From contig CALNXK010000013.1 in the NCBI GenBank assembly GCA_942486035.1, positions 5,106,001 to 5,170,000 of the forward strand: DNA of 64,000 bases. The letters are read 5' to 3'. The DNA comes from Porites lobata. Its lineage: Eukaryota; Cnidaria; Anthozoa; Scleractinia; Poritidae. Below are positions 21,001-31,432 of the stretch, piece by piece. A program made the translations under genes and the position numbers. Below the pieces are notes generated by a model. That model was not told the DNA's origin. It saw only the letters and a list, made by a program, of their open reading frames with translations, and searched no databases. How positions within the stretch are numbered: position 1 is the stretch's first letter; every line of letters begins with the position of its first letter.

Positions 21001-21671
21001 TGATCTAAACTATGACTTTTCCTGTAATTCATTGAGTGACTCAATAGTTAATAGGTATATCGGCATAATGAAAAATAAATACGTCTCTTACTGGAATCAG
21101 ACCCTTCAACAATCACAAAACTCAGTTTTTATTGTACAATCAAAGACGACTATAGCCCCTCGCCGTACCTAGTTTTACAAGAAAAAACCCTTCGAGAAAA
21201 ACATTAGTTAGATTTAGAATAAGTAGTCATCAACTTAGAATTGAAACAGGTAGATACGAAAACATTCCTCGCAATGAAAGGATATGTCACTTTTGTACAA
21301 GTAAGAAAATCGAAGATGAAAATCATTTCTTACTAGATTGTAAGGCTTATTCTCAGATCAGAGACATATTTTTCTCGAAACTAGAAACTAAAATACCTGA
21401 CTTCAAATCACTTTCACACGATACTTTAATATCTCTTCTTATGAATTCTTCTGATTATTTAATTAACTGTCAATTAGTTTCATTTATCTCGCAATGCTTT
21501 GAATTAAGGACCAAATTAATATCAATGAATGAATGAATGAGAACTGTCACGTTTTGTAATGTTTTGCACGTACTAATTAGTTGAATTAGTACTTAAATTT
21601 AGATTAATAGCTTTTGCAATACTGTAATTCCTTTATGGTCATGCAAATAAAGCTTTTGGTGTTGTTGTTGT
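18055..21671 (+). mobile_element. LINE (non-LTR retrotransposon), nearly full ORF2, inactivated
   Basis: An apurinic-type endonuclease domain starts at about 18094 (WNINGL; ILSETW; GDFNSRVG; SDHSPIITW), followed by a linker and reverse transcriptase (SNYRGI; DFRKAFDSVWHDGLLYKL; RQGCILSPLLFNLYLNDL; catalytic YADD at 20331-20342). A C-terminal CCHC motif, ICHFC..DENHFLLDC, lies near 21284, with the stop at 21534-21536. The frame is broken near 18960 (T-run), 19485, 19775, 20140 and 20536 and again before the CCHC, so it is dead. The 3' end has AATAAAG and a GTTGTTGTTGTTG tail. Perfect 9-bp target duplications flank it. The clade (L2, RTE-X or Jockey-like) was not resolved. Confidence 0.88.
18141..21536 (+). 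pseudogene. LINE ORF2 remains: endonuclease, reverse transcriptase, CCHC
   Basis: Coding remains in successive frames at 18141-18998, 19030-19530, 19467-19787, 19759-20139, 20202-20537, 20640-20888, 20981-21172 and about 21178-21536. Frame changes occur between them and stops after 20138 and 20536. Endonuclease and polymerase motifs are intact in sequence, but the reading frame is not. It is a retrotransposon protein rather than a host gene. Confidence 0.85.
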
Positions 21672-21680
21672 TGTATCATC

Positions 21681-21840
21681 CTCCGGCGTTCAAGTCGCAG
21701 ACTGTGAATAGCCTCCATTTTAAAGATAGAAGTAATTCGTCAACGTTACCATGTCCATACAGTTCTGACGGGAATATTTTATTGGAGATTGGAGATGACT
21801 TACAGGAAAATATTTCAAAACGCAGAATCAAATGAAAAGG
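21681..21840. repeat. Dispersed repeat R, copy 1 right part
   Basis: GGCGTTCAAGTCGCA, GAATAGCCTCC, TCGTCAACGTTACCATG and CAGTTCTGACG all recur inverted at 23345-23540, continuing the repeat interrupted by the LINE. Confidence 0.6.
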
Positions 21841-22039
21841 TCAAAGGGAAACACAGAGTAGGTTGGAAGGCTGTTTAAAGTAAAAGAGGGTGCACGGCAA
21901 CGCTGAATTATTACGGTCAGGTTTATTCAGGATAATTAAAGCTAAAAGCACACTAAGAGTCAGGGGCCCCACAAGGCAACAGCTTACTCGGAATTGTGTA
22001 ACATAAAGCACCTATTGGTAATGATTTCCTCCCTGGACG

Positions 22040-22240
22040 GGATGCTAGTCCATTCGAATTGCAGGGTTATCCCCAGACGTATATTACTGATACCCATATA
22101 TACATCTTAATGAAGAGAGACAACAAATTAGAGCAAGCGTTCTTGTTGCGGAGAAGATCCGATAGCGAAATTCGTACTCGGTCTTACAGATCCCACAGAT
22201 CATAAGCTCGACGTGTTAACCTCTAGGCCACCTCGCCTCC
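22040..22240. repeat. Short interspersed repeat ending CCACCTCGCCTCC
   Basis: The stretch from CCTCCCTGGACGGGATGCTA to AACCTCTAGGCCACCTCGCC has the look of the common animal SINE/L2-type 3' module with the 'ggatgctagtcca' and 'gggttatccccag' blocks. Boundaries are approximate and there is no second copy in the window. Confidence 0.35.
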
Positions 22241-22249
22241 AAAAGGATA

Positions 22250-23112
22250 TGCTCAATACACCGTTGTTCTCTATTACACAATTTATTTTTTTGGGCGTGG
22301 TCATAGGCCTGCAGCAAAACGTAAAAAATTAGATATGTGGGTGGCGAAAGGCGATGCATATCTATCTTTCCAGTGCACAACAATTTTACAAACTGCTTTA
22401 CGGAAGAAACCAGAATCTGAATTGGAATGTTACATACAGCGTTTATTTCTTTTAGTTTTTATCATCATGTTGTCAAATTAGACTGGAAGATTGTGATGAA
22501 CAATGAACATTCAATCAAAGAGAACTTGATTACTTAATTAAGCTTAGTTTTGTTTTGATTTAGATAAGATACGTTTCTGTTTTGTTTCATTTATCGAGTT
22601 TCTACGCCCCTATTTTCTTGTACCATTGTTCACAGTTTGAATCAATTACGTAGCTAGCCATTCCTGTTTTCTAACCGGTTTTACAACTGTACACGTGAAT
22701 TGTACCCTTATCAGAGAACGCCCCTTTAGTTTTTGGGGAGTTGGAGTTAGGAGATCTACGGAGCAACATCGGAGTTTTCAGAGCAGTTTTATCTTTTTCG
22801 GAGTTACGTAACGTCGGAGTTTCTCTAGCCCTTAAGACAGGATCAGACGTAAGTTTCAGCTTATTGTATTTAGTTTTCGTTTTCATTTTAATTTTGCTTC
22901 TTTTGTAGTTAGTCTTAGCCCTTTTTTTGATCTTGTACATTGTAATTTCCCCTTTCTGTTTTCACAGCATGTGTACAATAATTCAGACGAGTTGGTGATC
23001 ATATTAAATGCTGTTGAGTCAACTTGTGCTGTTGAATTTTATACTGTGGTTGACAGTTCCCGATCTCCAGTGCACAACACCCCGTGTCCGCTGCACTGGG
23101 TACGCGACAAAG
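22250..23112. other. Unassigned spacer between inverted repeats
   Basis: AT-rich. It includes GGAGTT-type reiterations at 22738-22830 and a stretch that could be an LTR or promoter remnant, but no paired LTR is in the window. No feature is called. Confidence 0.3.
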
Positions 23113-23167
23113 ATGTCCCCGTTATTTGTCGTGCTTCTTAATCTCCTGGCAGTGGGTCATGCAACAG
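23113..23167 (+). CDS. Possible orphan first exon encoding a signal peptide
   Basis: ATG 23113 gives MSPLFVVLLNLLAVGHATG, a hydrophobic core with small residues before a likely cleavage point, then a GTATGT splice donor at 23168. The frame is open upstream to another ATG at 23008. No convincing following exon was found before 29 kb, and the surroundings are repeats. It may be a stranded gene fragment or chance. Confidence 0.2.
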
Positions 23168-23344
23168 GTATGTCGTGTTTATACGAAACTTGATTAGCCT
23201 TATCTAACTGTGAGTAGAACAGAATGTAAATCATTCCTTCAATGTTGATAAATAAGCTTGAAAAAAAGAGCAGTATTGTTACATCTAGTTTAAAATACGA
23301 GGCGCAGCCAAATGTTCATTAGAGGCGAGATAAAACAGAACTAA

Positions 23345-24370
23345 GGGATTTACAATACGGGTTCATAAAGACATAGTAAGATAACATATTCGCGTCAGAA
23401 CTGTTGTATGGGCATGGTAACGTTGACGATTTATTTGGTACAATTCCAGTTGTTTTAGTGAAATATAGAATCGAAGGAAAACTTTTGTACGTATGTAGAA
23501 GGAGGCTATTCTGAGTATGCGACTTTAACGCCATAGGGTGATACAGATGGTTTAACAGGGAAAGGGGAGAAGAAATTCTAGCGAACAAGTTTACACTTGC
23601 AGCAACGCTTAAGTTTGTTTTGTTTTGCAACATAATAATGTCCCGTGGGGAGGTGGGGAGGGGACTTAACCCTGCAAAGTTCTATACGGGGAGTTTCCGC
23701 CCCGAGCTCCAACTCCTTGCCATTTTATGTACCATGTTTGACAGAAAAGGTGCCTATTTCGTATACTTTTTATTGACAAATGGTACCCCTTTCACAAACC
23801 TATTTAAGAACTTTGCATCCCTTTTAACTGCTGTAAAAGCACTGTCTTTTGGATATGAATATCCTACGAGCAAGCTCTCCGGGGCACTTTGGCGGCGGGG
23901 TGAGAAAAGGAAGGACAGCTTGCAACTACGTCTCTCGAATTTGAATTCCACCTTCACTTCCCCTGTGGCTCCCCGCCAATCAGCTCGAAGGAAACGAGCG
24001 CGAATGTAAGCAAACATAAAAAACACGTGCCAATGGTCATGACGTCATTACTAATGTCATCTCCGCCAATCAGCATTTTGCATTGACTTTTTCGATGCAA
24101 ATATTCAAATTCCAGAGACGTAGTTGCAAGTTCCTTTTCCCGCCCCGACGCCAAAGCGTCCCAAAGAGCTTGCTCGCAGGCTAAAATATGAATAAATACA
24201 ATACCAGAACGTTTCTCGACTTTTTCACAGACATAAAATGCATCTGTCAGCCCATTCTGGCCTTTTTAGACACCGAAATGACAGTATTCTTCGCCCTTTC
24301 ATTTACTTCAACTAGTGAAATCCTTACCCTATCATATGCCTGAGGCCTGAAAAAGATACCCCTTTCGGGC
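23345..24370 (-). repeat. Dispersed repeat R, copy 2 (inverted), carrying a MITE
   Basis: Read on the minus strand this matches 17567-18054 followed by 21681-21840, without the LINE between. It is itself interrupted by the MITE at 23860-24183. With copy 1 it forms a large inverted pair around a spacer of about 1.5 kb. Confidence 0.65.
23860..24183. mobile_element. MITE of the TAGCCTGCG family, copy 2 (324 bp)
   Basis: Ends TATCCTACGAGCAAGCTC and GAGCTTGCTCGCAGGCTA are inverted repeats. Flanks GGATATGAA (23851-23859) and AAATATGAA (24184-24192) match at 7 of 9. The sister repeat at about 17746-17760 contains the empty site AAATATGAA (minus strand), which confirms insertion. The interior includes CCGCCAATCAGC blocks in both orientations and no ORF with family signature. 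Confidence 0.8.
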
Positions 24371-24509
24371 GGAGCATTTCTTGGGCCGAATCCGCGATTT
24401 CTTCGCGTAGCAATGCAGGGTGGGTTGATCTGACTGACATAAGAAGGGAAGAGGCAGCTCGTCTCCATTCCCAGCATTAGCTCGGCAGTAAACTACGTAC
24501 ACGCTACCA

Positions 24510-25430
24510 CTATCTTGCTGTGCTTAGTACCTTGAACCTTGGACTTTTTACTTTGTACACAGGCGATTTCACGTCTTCATCCTGTACTGACAACTTTTGG
24601 CAATTTTCTTCTCCATGTTTGTCATTTCGAGGAAGCGTTTTGCAAAATGCTGGTTTTTTTTTCTTTGTTTTTCCTTGTTTTTCTTTGTTATATTCTGTTA
24701 TCTCTTCCTTGTTTTCTTGTTCATAGGCGTCTAGTCTGTCCAGCCTTTTTGTCTTGAACTGAAGTGACATGACTGAGGATGCATGTTTTAAATCATGTTC
24801 CTTACTTGCTGAATGTGGGGACGCGCAAAGTGCTACCGCACCAAAAGCCCTGCCGCTGATCATTTATCTCCTGGATATTGCCATTACGCAGTCTCTTCTT
24901 CTTTTTATATTTTGTTGGCTCCCTAGAAGCGCCATGGTTTTGTTGGCATTTCTGATCGGGCCTTCTGATTGGTTACCATTGATCAAAAGTGCATCGTTTA
25001 ATTTGCCAAGAAGCTTTTCTGGGCAACTGAGCGCGACGTTGATCGGTTTAAACAATGGGAAAGAATGATCCACTCCTTGTTGAAAATGGAGCCGTCGTAG
25101 ATGCACTTTTAGTGAAAGATCGCCAAGCATGAGACAATGATCTTTCACTAACTTGTGTCGTAAACTTTCCAGAAGAGATAAGTAGGCATTCTTATGTATA
25201 ATGTACTTAGCGTACATTAGCTGGCCAACCTTCCAAAACACGTTAAAGCTCTTTTCCAGCAACTCCTACTTGTTTTTCAGACGTTTAAAATGAAGATTCA
25301 GTAGGTTATTCTCGGCCTGAGTCTTTTGATATCGTCTTTCAATTCTTGTTTCTCTTTCATTGTGGCTAATAAACCCCCTTTAGCTTTCCATTCCATTAAT
25401 TTCCTTTGCAGGTATTTAATTCATGCTGGT
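24510..25430 (-). pseudogene. Decayed coding region of unknown family
   Basis: Reading the minus strand down from about 25430: a helical Lys/Glu/Leu-rich stretch (IKYLQRKLMEWKAK, MKEKQELKDDIKRL), a frameshift, LLNLHFKRLKNK and a stop. Then 132 open codons (25262-24864), one in-frame stop, and 117 more open codons to 24510 with a Lys-rich centre (KEKQGKTKKKKPA). About 300 codons with few lesions on one strand suggests a former protein, perhaps of a transposon. No domain is recognised. Confidence 0.35.
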
Positions 25431-27429
25431 GCTTTGCACTTATCTTTTAAATCTCAATAAGTGGGCATTTCAAGATATTTTATACCTATAAAAAGCTTAA
25501 CCGCCAGAAATATTGTTCGATGATTCTGTTACGTGTGTATTTCAATTACATGTAGAGACGTCATAATGAGCTTTCACCAGGTCGATTTGTTTTGCGAGTG
25601 CACTTTCTGGTTCTGCGCTCACAGGGTGGCCCAATCCTATTGAATGATGGAGTTTTGTTGAGAAGAGTTAATAAGAAGTGACCGACCTGGACAAAAGTTG
25701 TCCTTTTTGAAGAAAGATTTTATCAAGGAAGTAAAACTTTAAGAAAATATATTCGGAAGTCATAACGTATTATAATTGAATTTGAAAAGACCTTAGATAA
25801 GTGTAGTATATTCCAGAGCGTTCACTTTATTGCGTTCGACGAAGGAGAACGCTTACTATTCGAGTCTTGCGGGATCTCCGCGGGTAGCGTTCTGGATGCC
25901 ATGCGATTTCACGGTTTGGGTGCCATCCTGGACCTGCTACAACTGGCCTCGATCTCATGCGTTCATGATTTCACTCCCGGGAACTAGCCTGGTATCTATT
26001 TCGTGAAACTCGTCCACAGATGAAACATTGGCGAGTTGGTGTTTATTACAGGTTTTTTTATCGTTCTTCTCACAGTTTTTTAATTAATTTTTTATATAGG
26101 AAAAGCTCCATTCTAAGATAGTGGGATATGTAGATATCATGTAATGTAATGTTAACAATGTGTTCTGCCAGGAGCCTATCAAATTTGATGGGCTCCTGGT
26201 TCTGCACACTGTATTTAGCTCTATCGATTCTAGCAAGATCAGCTCAGATAGACCATATTTAATTAAGTTACAAATTAAATACATCTTTTCGCTTTTAAAA
26301 GCTATTTACAGATTGATAGAGATTGATATATTGTGTTTGATGGTCTAAACTGATAGAGATTGACAGTTTGAAAAATCGTAGAAAACAGACAGAGTCAACT
26401 AAAATACATTGTGAAAAAGGACCCACAGATCATGTGTTGAATAAACCCTAACCGAATTTTGCGATTATTTTGCAAGAAAGTAGCAATCTTTCACTGGAAA
26501 AGTACAAATAAAGTCTCAAATAAAGTATATCTTATACCTCTCCGCTCAGTATGTTTGGACTACTGAGCTACGTTCTGCCCATTTCTCTTCTTTGCCGGTG
26601 TCAGCATCCCGAACGAAGTCATATTAAATACACATGCTTTCACCTTAAAAAACTCTTCACGAACGATGCTAATGTGGCGTTGGGATGCCTGAGTCTTCTC
26701 ACTGAGGGATTTCCTTTTCATTTTCGTTCCCAGAGCCGCGATCCCTCTGGCTAGCGCCAGGAATCAATAGCTCTGGCTGGATCCGAACGGATCTTCCGTG
26801 ATTCGCGGACTTCCGGCTTTCTGGCCTGCCTCAGAAGACAATAACCGCTACCAACTATAACAAACATGGCAACTATTGCCCTAGTAATTTACTCTGGAGC
26901 CAGCCTCCGAGCTCTCTCGATTGGTGGCGTTCGCCAAATGTATCGCATCTCTAGGGACGAGAATATTACCTGCGCTTGCTTTCTTCGGTCCACAGGTTTA
27001 AGGCACCCGTCTCTTTCGATGAGTTTAGGCGTTCCGTCTGCACTAATACGCTTGGCGTTTTAATGGAAAACGCATCGATTTGAAAATGCTCTTGAAAGTG
27101 GTTCAAAACGAAAACGCATACATATCGTATTAGTGTGGACGCAACGAATCAAAACGAAAACGATGACCGAAAATATCGCAGGCGCGTGCGTTTGTAGCAT
27201 GCCCGTTGAGTTCAACTTACGTCACAACGCGCAATTCTATCGTTTTCGAATGTTTTAGTGTGAACAGTCGAAATCTCTTCAAAACTAGAGCCCGTGCCTG
27301 AGAAAATAGGACCATTTTTCCAAGCAAAGGTGTCTTACGTCGGAAATCTGAGCCAGTAGGGAGCTATATGAGGGCCCAGAGATATAGCGGTCCTTTTGTG
27401 TTTGACCGTTACCGTATATAACTTTTTAT
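25431..27429. other. Intergenic, repeat remnants only
   Basis: A 65-codon frame at 26866-27063 (MATIALVIYSGASLRALSIG) and the GAAAACG-rich tract at 27065-27290 look like dispersed-repeat debris. No gene is supported. Confidence 0.4.
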
Positions 27430-27435
27430 TTTAGT

Positions 27436-28656
27436 CCCGGCATAGTAAATCGAACGTTCGAAAATCGAACTCAATCGAACTCAATCCGTGGATTGAGTTC
27501 GATTGAGTTCGGCAATCGAACGAAATCGAACACCACACTTTCAGTGAGTTCGATTTCCGAACAAATCGAATTCAATCGAACAAATCGAACTCAATCGAAC
27601 TCAATCCGTCTGATTGTGTTCGATTGAGTTCGGAAACCGAACTCAATCGAACACAATTAAATGGATTTCGTTCAAGGGATTATAGGATGACTCTCCTTTC
27701 ATTAATTGTACTCAGAGTCAAAATGTAGGCCCCAGCTGCGCTCTTTTCTGTGATTATACCGTTAACATAAGCATAAGTTTGAATACGAGCAGTCGTGAGA
27801 AAGGTAGCTGTGGTTTCGTTTCCTTATGAGTAGTTTAATTTCTTATTCTAATATTACTGGCACTTTTCAAAGAGATGAATGCGTGGGGAACACCACACTT
27901 TCAGTGAAAAGAAAACTGACGAGCTGGACCCAGCGTGATACAGCATTGCAGAAAAACATTACACTCACGGACTAAAGAAAATCGCTTAGATCAGAACCAG
28001 AAGGCACTTTGGAGAAAATTGGAACCCTTATTCAGCCGTAATAAAAAAGCTTTACGCTTCAAAAGAGGTCAAAGAAAATGCGCTTGCATCAGAGGGCAAA
28101 TCCTGCCGACCAGAAAACAATAACTACAGTCAATCGATATATACAAATATATATGTCAGGCCCTCTTAGTGTGAAACATGCGGCTAAAACCACATTTGCT
28201 CAGTAAAATGCAGAACCTTCCAGAGCATAATCTACCCAGCAGATAAAAACAACTTTATTGGAATAATCAGCATTTTGGCATGAGGTAAAAGTCGTGTAGG
28301 CCTACCACCCCCTTTTATTGCCTTTGACTATACATTTGAAGCTTACGATCCACAACGCATCTGAAGCCATTTCTGCGGAATTTCTTCGTTTACGAAAAAC
28401 ACGTGCGCTACACTCAGGGCTGAAATAACTCGAGCTTCTAAGATCTGGTAATGGATTTTCAACGTCTGTTTTACATAAATCACGAGTTCGAAAATAGAAC
28501 GTTCGATTGGGTTCGATTGATTTTTTTTGTTTTCGGTGAGTTCGATTTCGTTCGATTGCCGAACTCAATCGAACTCAATCCACTGATTGAGTTCGATTGA
28601 GTTCGATTTAGTTCGATTGAAATTTAGTTCGATTGGGTTCGATTTACTATGCCGGG
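27436..28656. mobile_element. 1221-bp foldback element built of GTTCGATTGAGTTCG units
   Basis: Perfect 20-bp inverted ends: CCCGGCATAGTAAATCGAAC and its complement. Perfect 6-bp direct flanks TTTAGT (27430-27435 and 28657-28662). Each end continues into 180-230 bp of nested palindromes of AATCGAACTC/GAGTTCGATT; the subterminal block ending GGCAATCGAACGAAATCGAA is shared by both arms. A 20-bp direct repeat GAACACCACACTTTCAGTGA occurs at 27528 and 27888. No transposase domain is recognised in the roughly 800-bp centre. It is non-autonomous, and the superfamily is unknown. Confidence 0.8.
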
Positions 28657-28662
28657 TTTAGT

Positions 28663-29367
28663 GTCTCCTTTGGAAAAGACGATATGTATTGTTCGCCCGT
28701 TTTTTTCTGGATTTGAATACATGGTGAGCAAAATTCGTTCTTTTCGAAGTACAGACATTGCTCATTTTCCTATAGTTTATCAGTGAATTCAAAAGTTTCC
28801 TTGGTAAACTGACCATCATGCACGGCTGCGATGGAGAACCGATCGAGATAGGATGACCGTAACGTTACTGTGCAAATTCATTTTTTTCAAGTCTTTTCCC
28901 ATATGGTGGTTGCAAACGAAAGGAATACATCTTAAGAATAACTAAACGAGAGATCTCACGTAATGGAGGTGATGGCTGCCCACCAGGTACCATACAAAAA
29001 GGCTAATATTTAGGTTATTAGCTGTTATTTGCGTCGTAATCCGTCACGCTTACTTGACGCGAATTCCACGCTTCTCTGAAGATTGTAGCTGGCATTCCAT
29101 GAATTCACAACCATGACAAAAATACACATTCGTACCGGAATATGTCGAAGAGTAGGCATCCTTAGTTTCTGTTTAATCCAAACAGCATTTTCATCAACAT
29201 GCAGTTCTAACTAAGAACTACTACGAGCCATTAATCAACAAACGCGAAAGAGGGTTGAGAAAGGCCCAATAGCTTTAATAAGAAAACCTTTTTTTACATC
29301 CATTGTTTGTTTAGACAAAAGAAAAATAAATCGCCGTTACGAGATATTTACAAATTATTAGCTTTCT
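28663..29367. other. Intergenic, downstream of Hes gene A
   Basis: No ORF or repeat recognised; probably includes the 3' UTR of the minus-strand Hes gene near its right end. Confidence 0.4.
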
Positions 29368-29373
29368 TTTATT
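29368..29373 (-). terminator. Possible poly(A) signal of Hes gene A
   Basis: TTTATT on +, that is AATAAA on minus, 92 bases after the stop. Confidence 0.35.
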
Positions 29374-29464
29374 GTCTTGCAATGAACTTTACTATTGTTA
29401 GGAAACTTGATAAATCTTTTAAGCTAAAACTGCGTATAAAGAAAAAGCTTTTTAATTATTTTCT

Positions 29465-30813
29465 TTACCAAGGTCTCCACAGTGGGTCATTGTCGGGTCT
29501 TAGAGCGTGTGTTGCTGGATTATTTTGAAAAGCTTGAAAGTCGCTGGCTGTTTTATTAAAAATAGGGATTAGCTGAGGGCTGGAGACCATAGTCACTGGT
29601 GCATTTTGGCTCGGTACAAGGATAGCAGCGATTTTTCCGTTAGCTAGTTGTCCGGGAATAATTTGAAACTGAGCTGTATTCAGTAGATGAGGACTCGCCT
29701 CTTCGGTGTACTTGGTTAGACTTGGGGTTGGCAAAGCGAAACTTGTTGATCCCAGAGTCGAGGCCATTGGTGCAGCTGCAATAGGTTGTGGTTGTTGCAT
29801 CTGCTGATGTAGCTTTTCTGTTGCAGACTGCATTGGTTTTATTGCAGGCGTAGTGCAAGGCGTACAGTACGTCGCGAGATGCGATAGTAAACGCGCGCGA
29901 ACTTGCGGGTCCAGTCCATCCAGTGACATCAGATAGCGGGTAACTTCATTCACGCATTCGTTATAGCCCGCGCGATAACGCGCCATGGTATTAGGATCAC
30001 TTGTATTCACGCGACCTGCAGTATAACAAGAGATGTATACCTTGTAAGCGCACACCACGTAGCCTTTTGTTTTTCTTACAGGTAAACAATTATCAACAAT
30101 TTATTAACAAGCTTATATGTTAACTGTACAACTAATAACGTATAGTAAAAATTGAACCCATCTCGCTGTGTGATTCTGCAGTTGGTTTTCTGACAATGAT
30201 TATAGATTCCTCGTTTACCCACCTGGCATATTTTGGTTCCTAATAGAGCGTAAATATCGCACCGTCATCTCCAAAATATCCGCTTTCTCCAATTTTGAAT
30301 AGCAGGAAGTCTGAAGAAGAAATATCGCAGTTTCAGATGAGGTAGTTAACACCAGTCATATTTTAAGTGTTAACGACCTGCTTCGTTTTCATTGCGTAAA
30401 TGAAGTAATAACTAAAAACAACCTTACGCCCCTTAAACAAAACGAGTGTGAAACTTTGAGAGCAGCAGACGCTTCATATGTTATCGTCTGTTTTTTTTTA
30501 CAGGAAGCCTGAGTCAGTTCTGAGTTTGCTTTGTGACATGTCTCAAATTTACTTACATCTTTTTTCATAGCTTCTAAGATGAGGTTTTTTAACTCATTAA
30601 GACTCTGATTTATCCTTGCGCGACGCCTCTTTTCCATTAAAGGCTTTGAAGACTAACAACAAAATTAAAGATCAAGTTAGTTAAGAAAGACTTCACTAAG
30701 ACAACCAGTCTTTAAGTAGAATGTGAAAGCTATGTTTTAAGTTTGTAAGGGATTTTTTTTACCTTCCGTCTGTCATCACCAGTTGGGTTTCCAGAGGGAC
30801 TTTCAAGACCCAT
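29465..30813 (-). CDS. HES: Hes-family bHLH-Orange transcriptional repressor, gene A (WRPW)
   Basis: Four exons on the minus strand: 30763-30813, 30557-30652, 30223-30310 and 29465-30015, all GT-AG, 261 residues. The basic region is SSKPLMEKRRRARINQSL with the Hes-type proline at 21; helix-loop-helix through YSKLEKADILEMTVRYLRSI (about 53-72). The Orange domain starts near residue 90 (ARYRAGYNECVNEVTRYL). A Pro/Gln/Ser/Thr-rich region precedes the C-terminal WRPW (258-261), which recruits Groucho/TLE. The protein should bind N-/E-box DNA and repress neural or differentiation genes as a Notch target. It is a tandem paralogue of gene B: exons 2-4 are the same length in both (96, 88 and 551 bases). 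Several Su(H)-type sites lie upstream. Assignment to Hes1/4-like rather than Hey is clear from WRPW and the proline. Confidence 0.93.
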
Positions 30814-30931
30814 TTTGACTGAAAGAATTTTCTTCCAAGCAACTTGTTTTCCAGAGACTTGAGCAGTTTTGGTCACCTTACTAGCAAGTCTTGTTTGCTC
30901 TAAATGCTTTTATGCTCTGATTTCATGCGAT

Positions 30932-30939
30932 CGTGGGAA
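30932..30939 (+). promoter_or_regulatory. Su(H)/CSL site, proximal, Hes A
   Basis: CGTGGGAA (followed by AA), 119 bp upstream of the Hes A start codon. The same CGTGGGAAAA with the same orientation lies 158 bp upstream of Hes B. Confidence 0.65.
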
Positions 30940-31216
30940 AATTTTATCAGACTTAAAACTTATTCAAAAGTTTAGCCCGAGGGCCAATGAAAAGGCCTGT
31001 ACGATACGCTGTAAATAATCTATTACTAACAGAGCGTGAGAATGGTTCTCTCTGATTGGTTTAGCTCTGTATGGCAAGCAAAGCGACAGTGATCAAACTG
31101 TTATTTAGAAGCTAATTATCTAGTTCTTATACAGTGATCCATGCGTACACAAAAGTTCTTATTAATTCTTCATTAAGCAAAAACAGACAAACCCTTTGTA
31201 GTTTCTAAACCCCATC

Positions 31217-31241
31217 CGTGGGAACAGTTGGCGCTCATTGG
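31217..31241 (+). promoter_or_regulatory. Su(H) + CCAAT module, Hes A
   Basis: CGTGGGAACAG, nine bases, then ATTGG (a reversed CCAAT box), about 400 bp upstream of the start codon. Hes B has the same motif pair with identical spacing at 37514-37538. Confidence 0.7.
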
Positions 31242-31424
31242 TGGAGCTGCTAAACACAACTCGCGCATAACAATACTAATAAAGATGTTTAAACAAAACG
31301 TTCAATGGGAACAATAAGTGTTTATTTCTGCACGTGCCGAATCATTGTGTTAACTTGATTCGCACTCGATGAGGTTCACTTATAAGACGACCCGACCGTG
31401 AGCGAAACAAAGGGAGCTGAAATT

Positions 31425-31432
31425 TTCCCACG
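31425..31432 (-). promoter_or_regulatory. Su(H)/CSL site, distal, Hes A
   Basis: TTCCCACG on + is CGTGGGAA on minus. It points opposite to the sites at 30932 and 31217. Confidence 0.5.

Noticed and set aside
27436..27660. CRISPR-like or satellite array
   Set aside because: The units alternate in orientation, spacers are not unique or of fixed length, and the whole is bounded by TIRs and a target duplication; it is a foldback transposon in a eukaryote.
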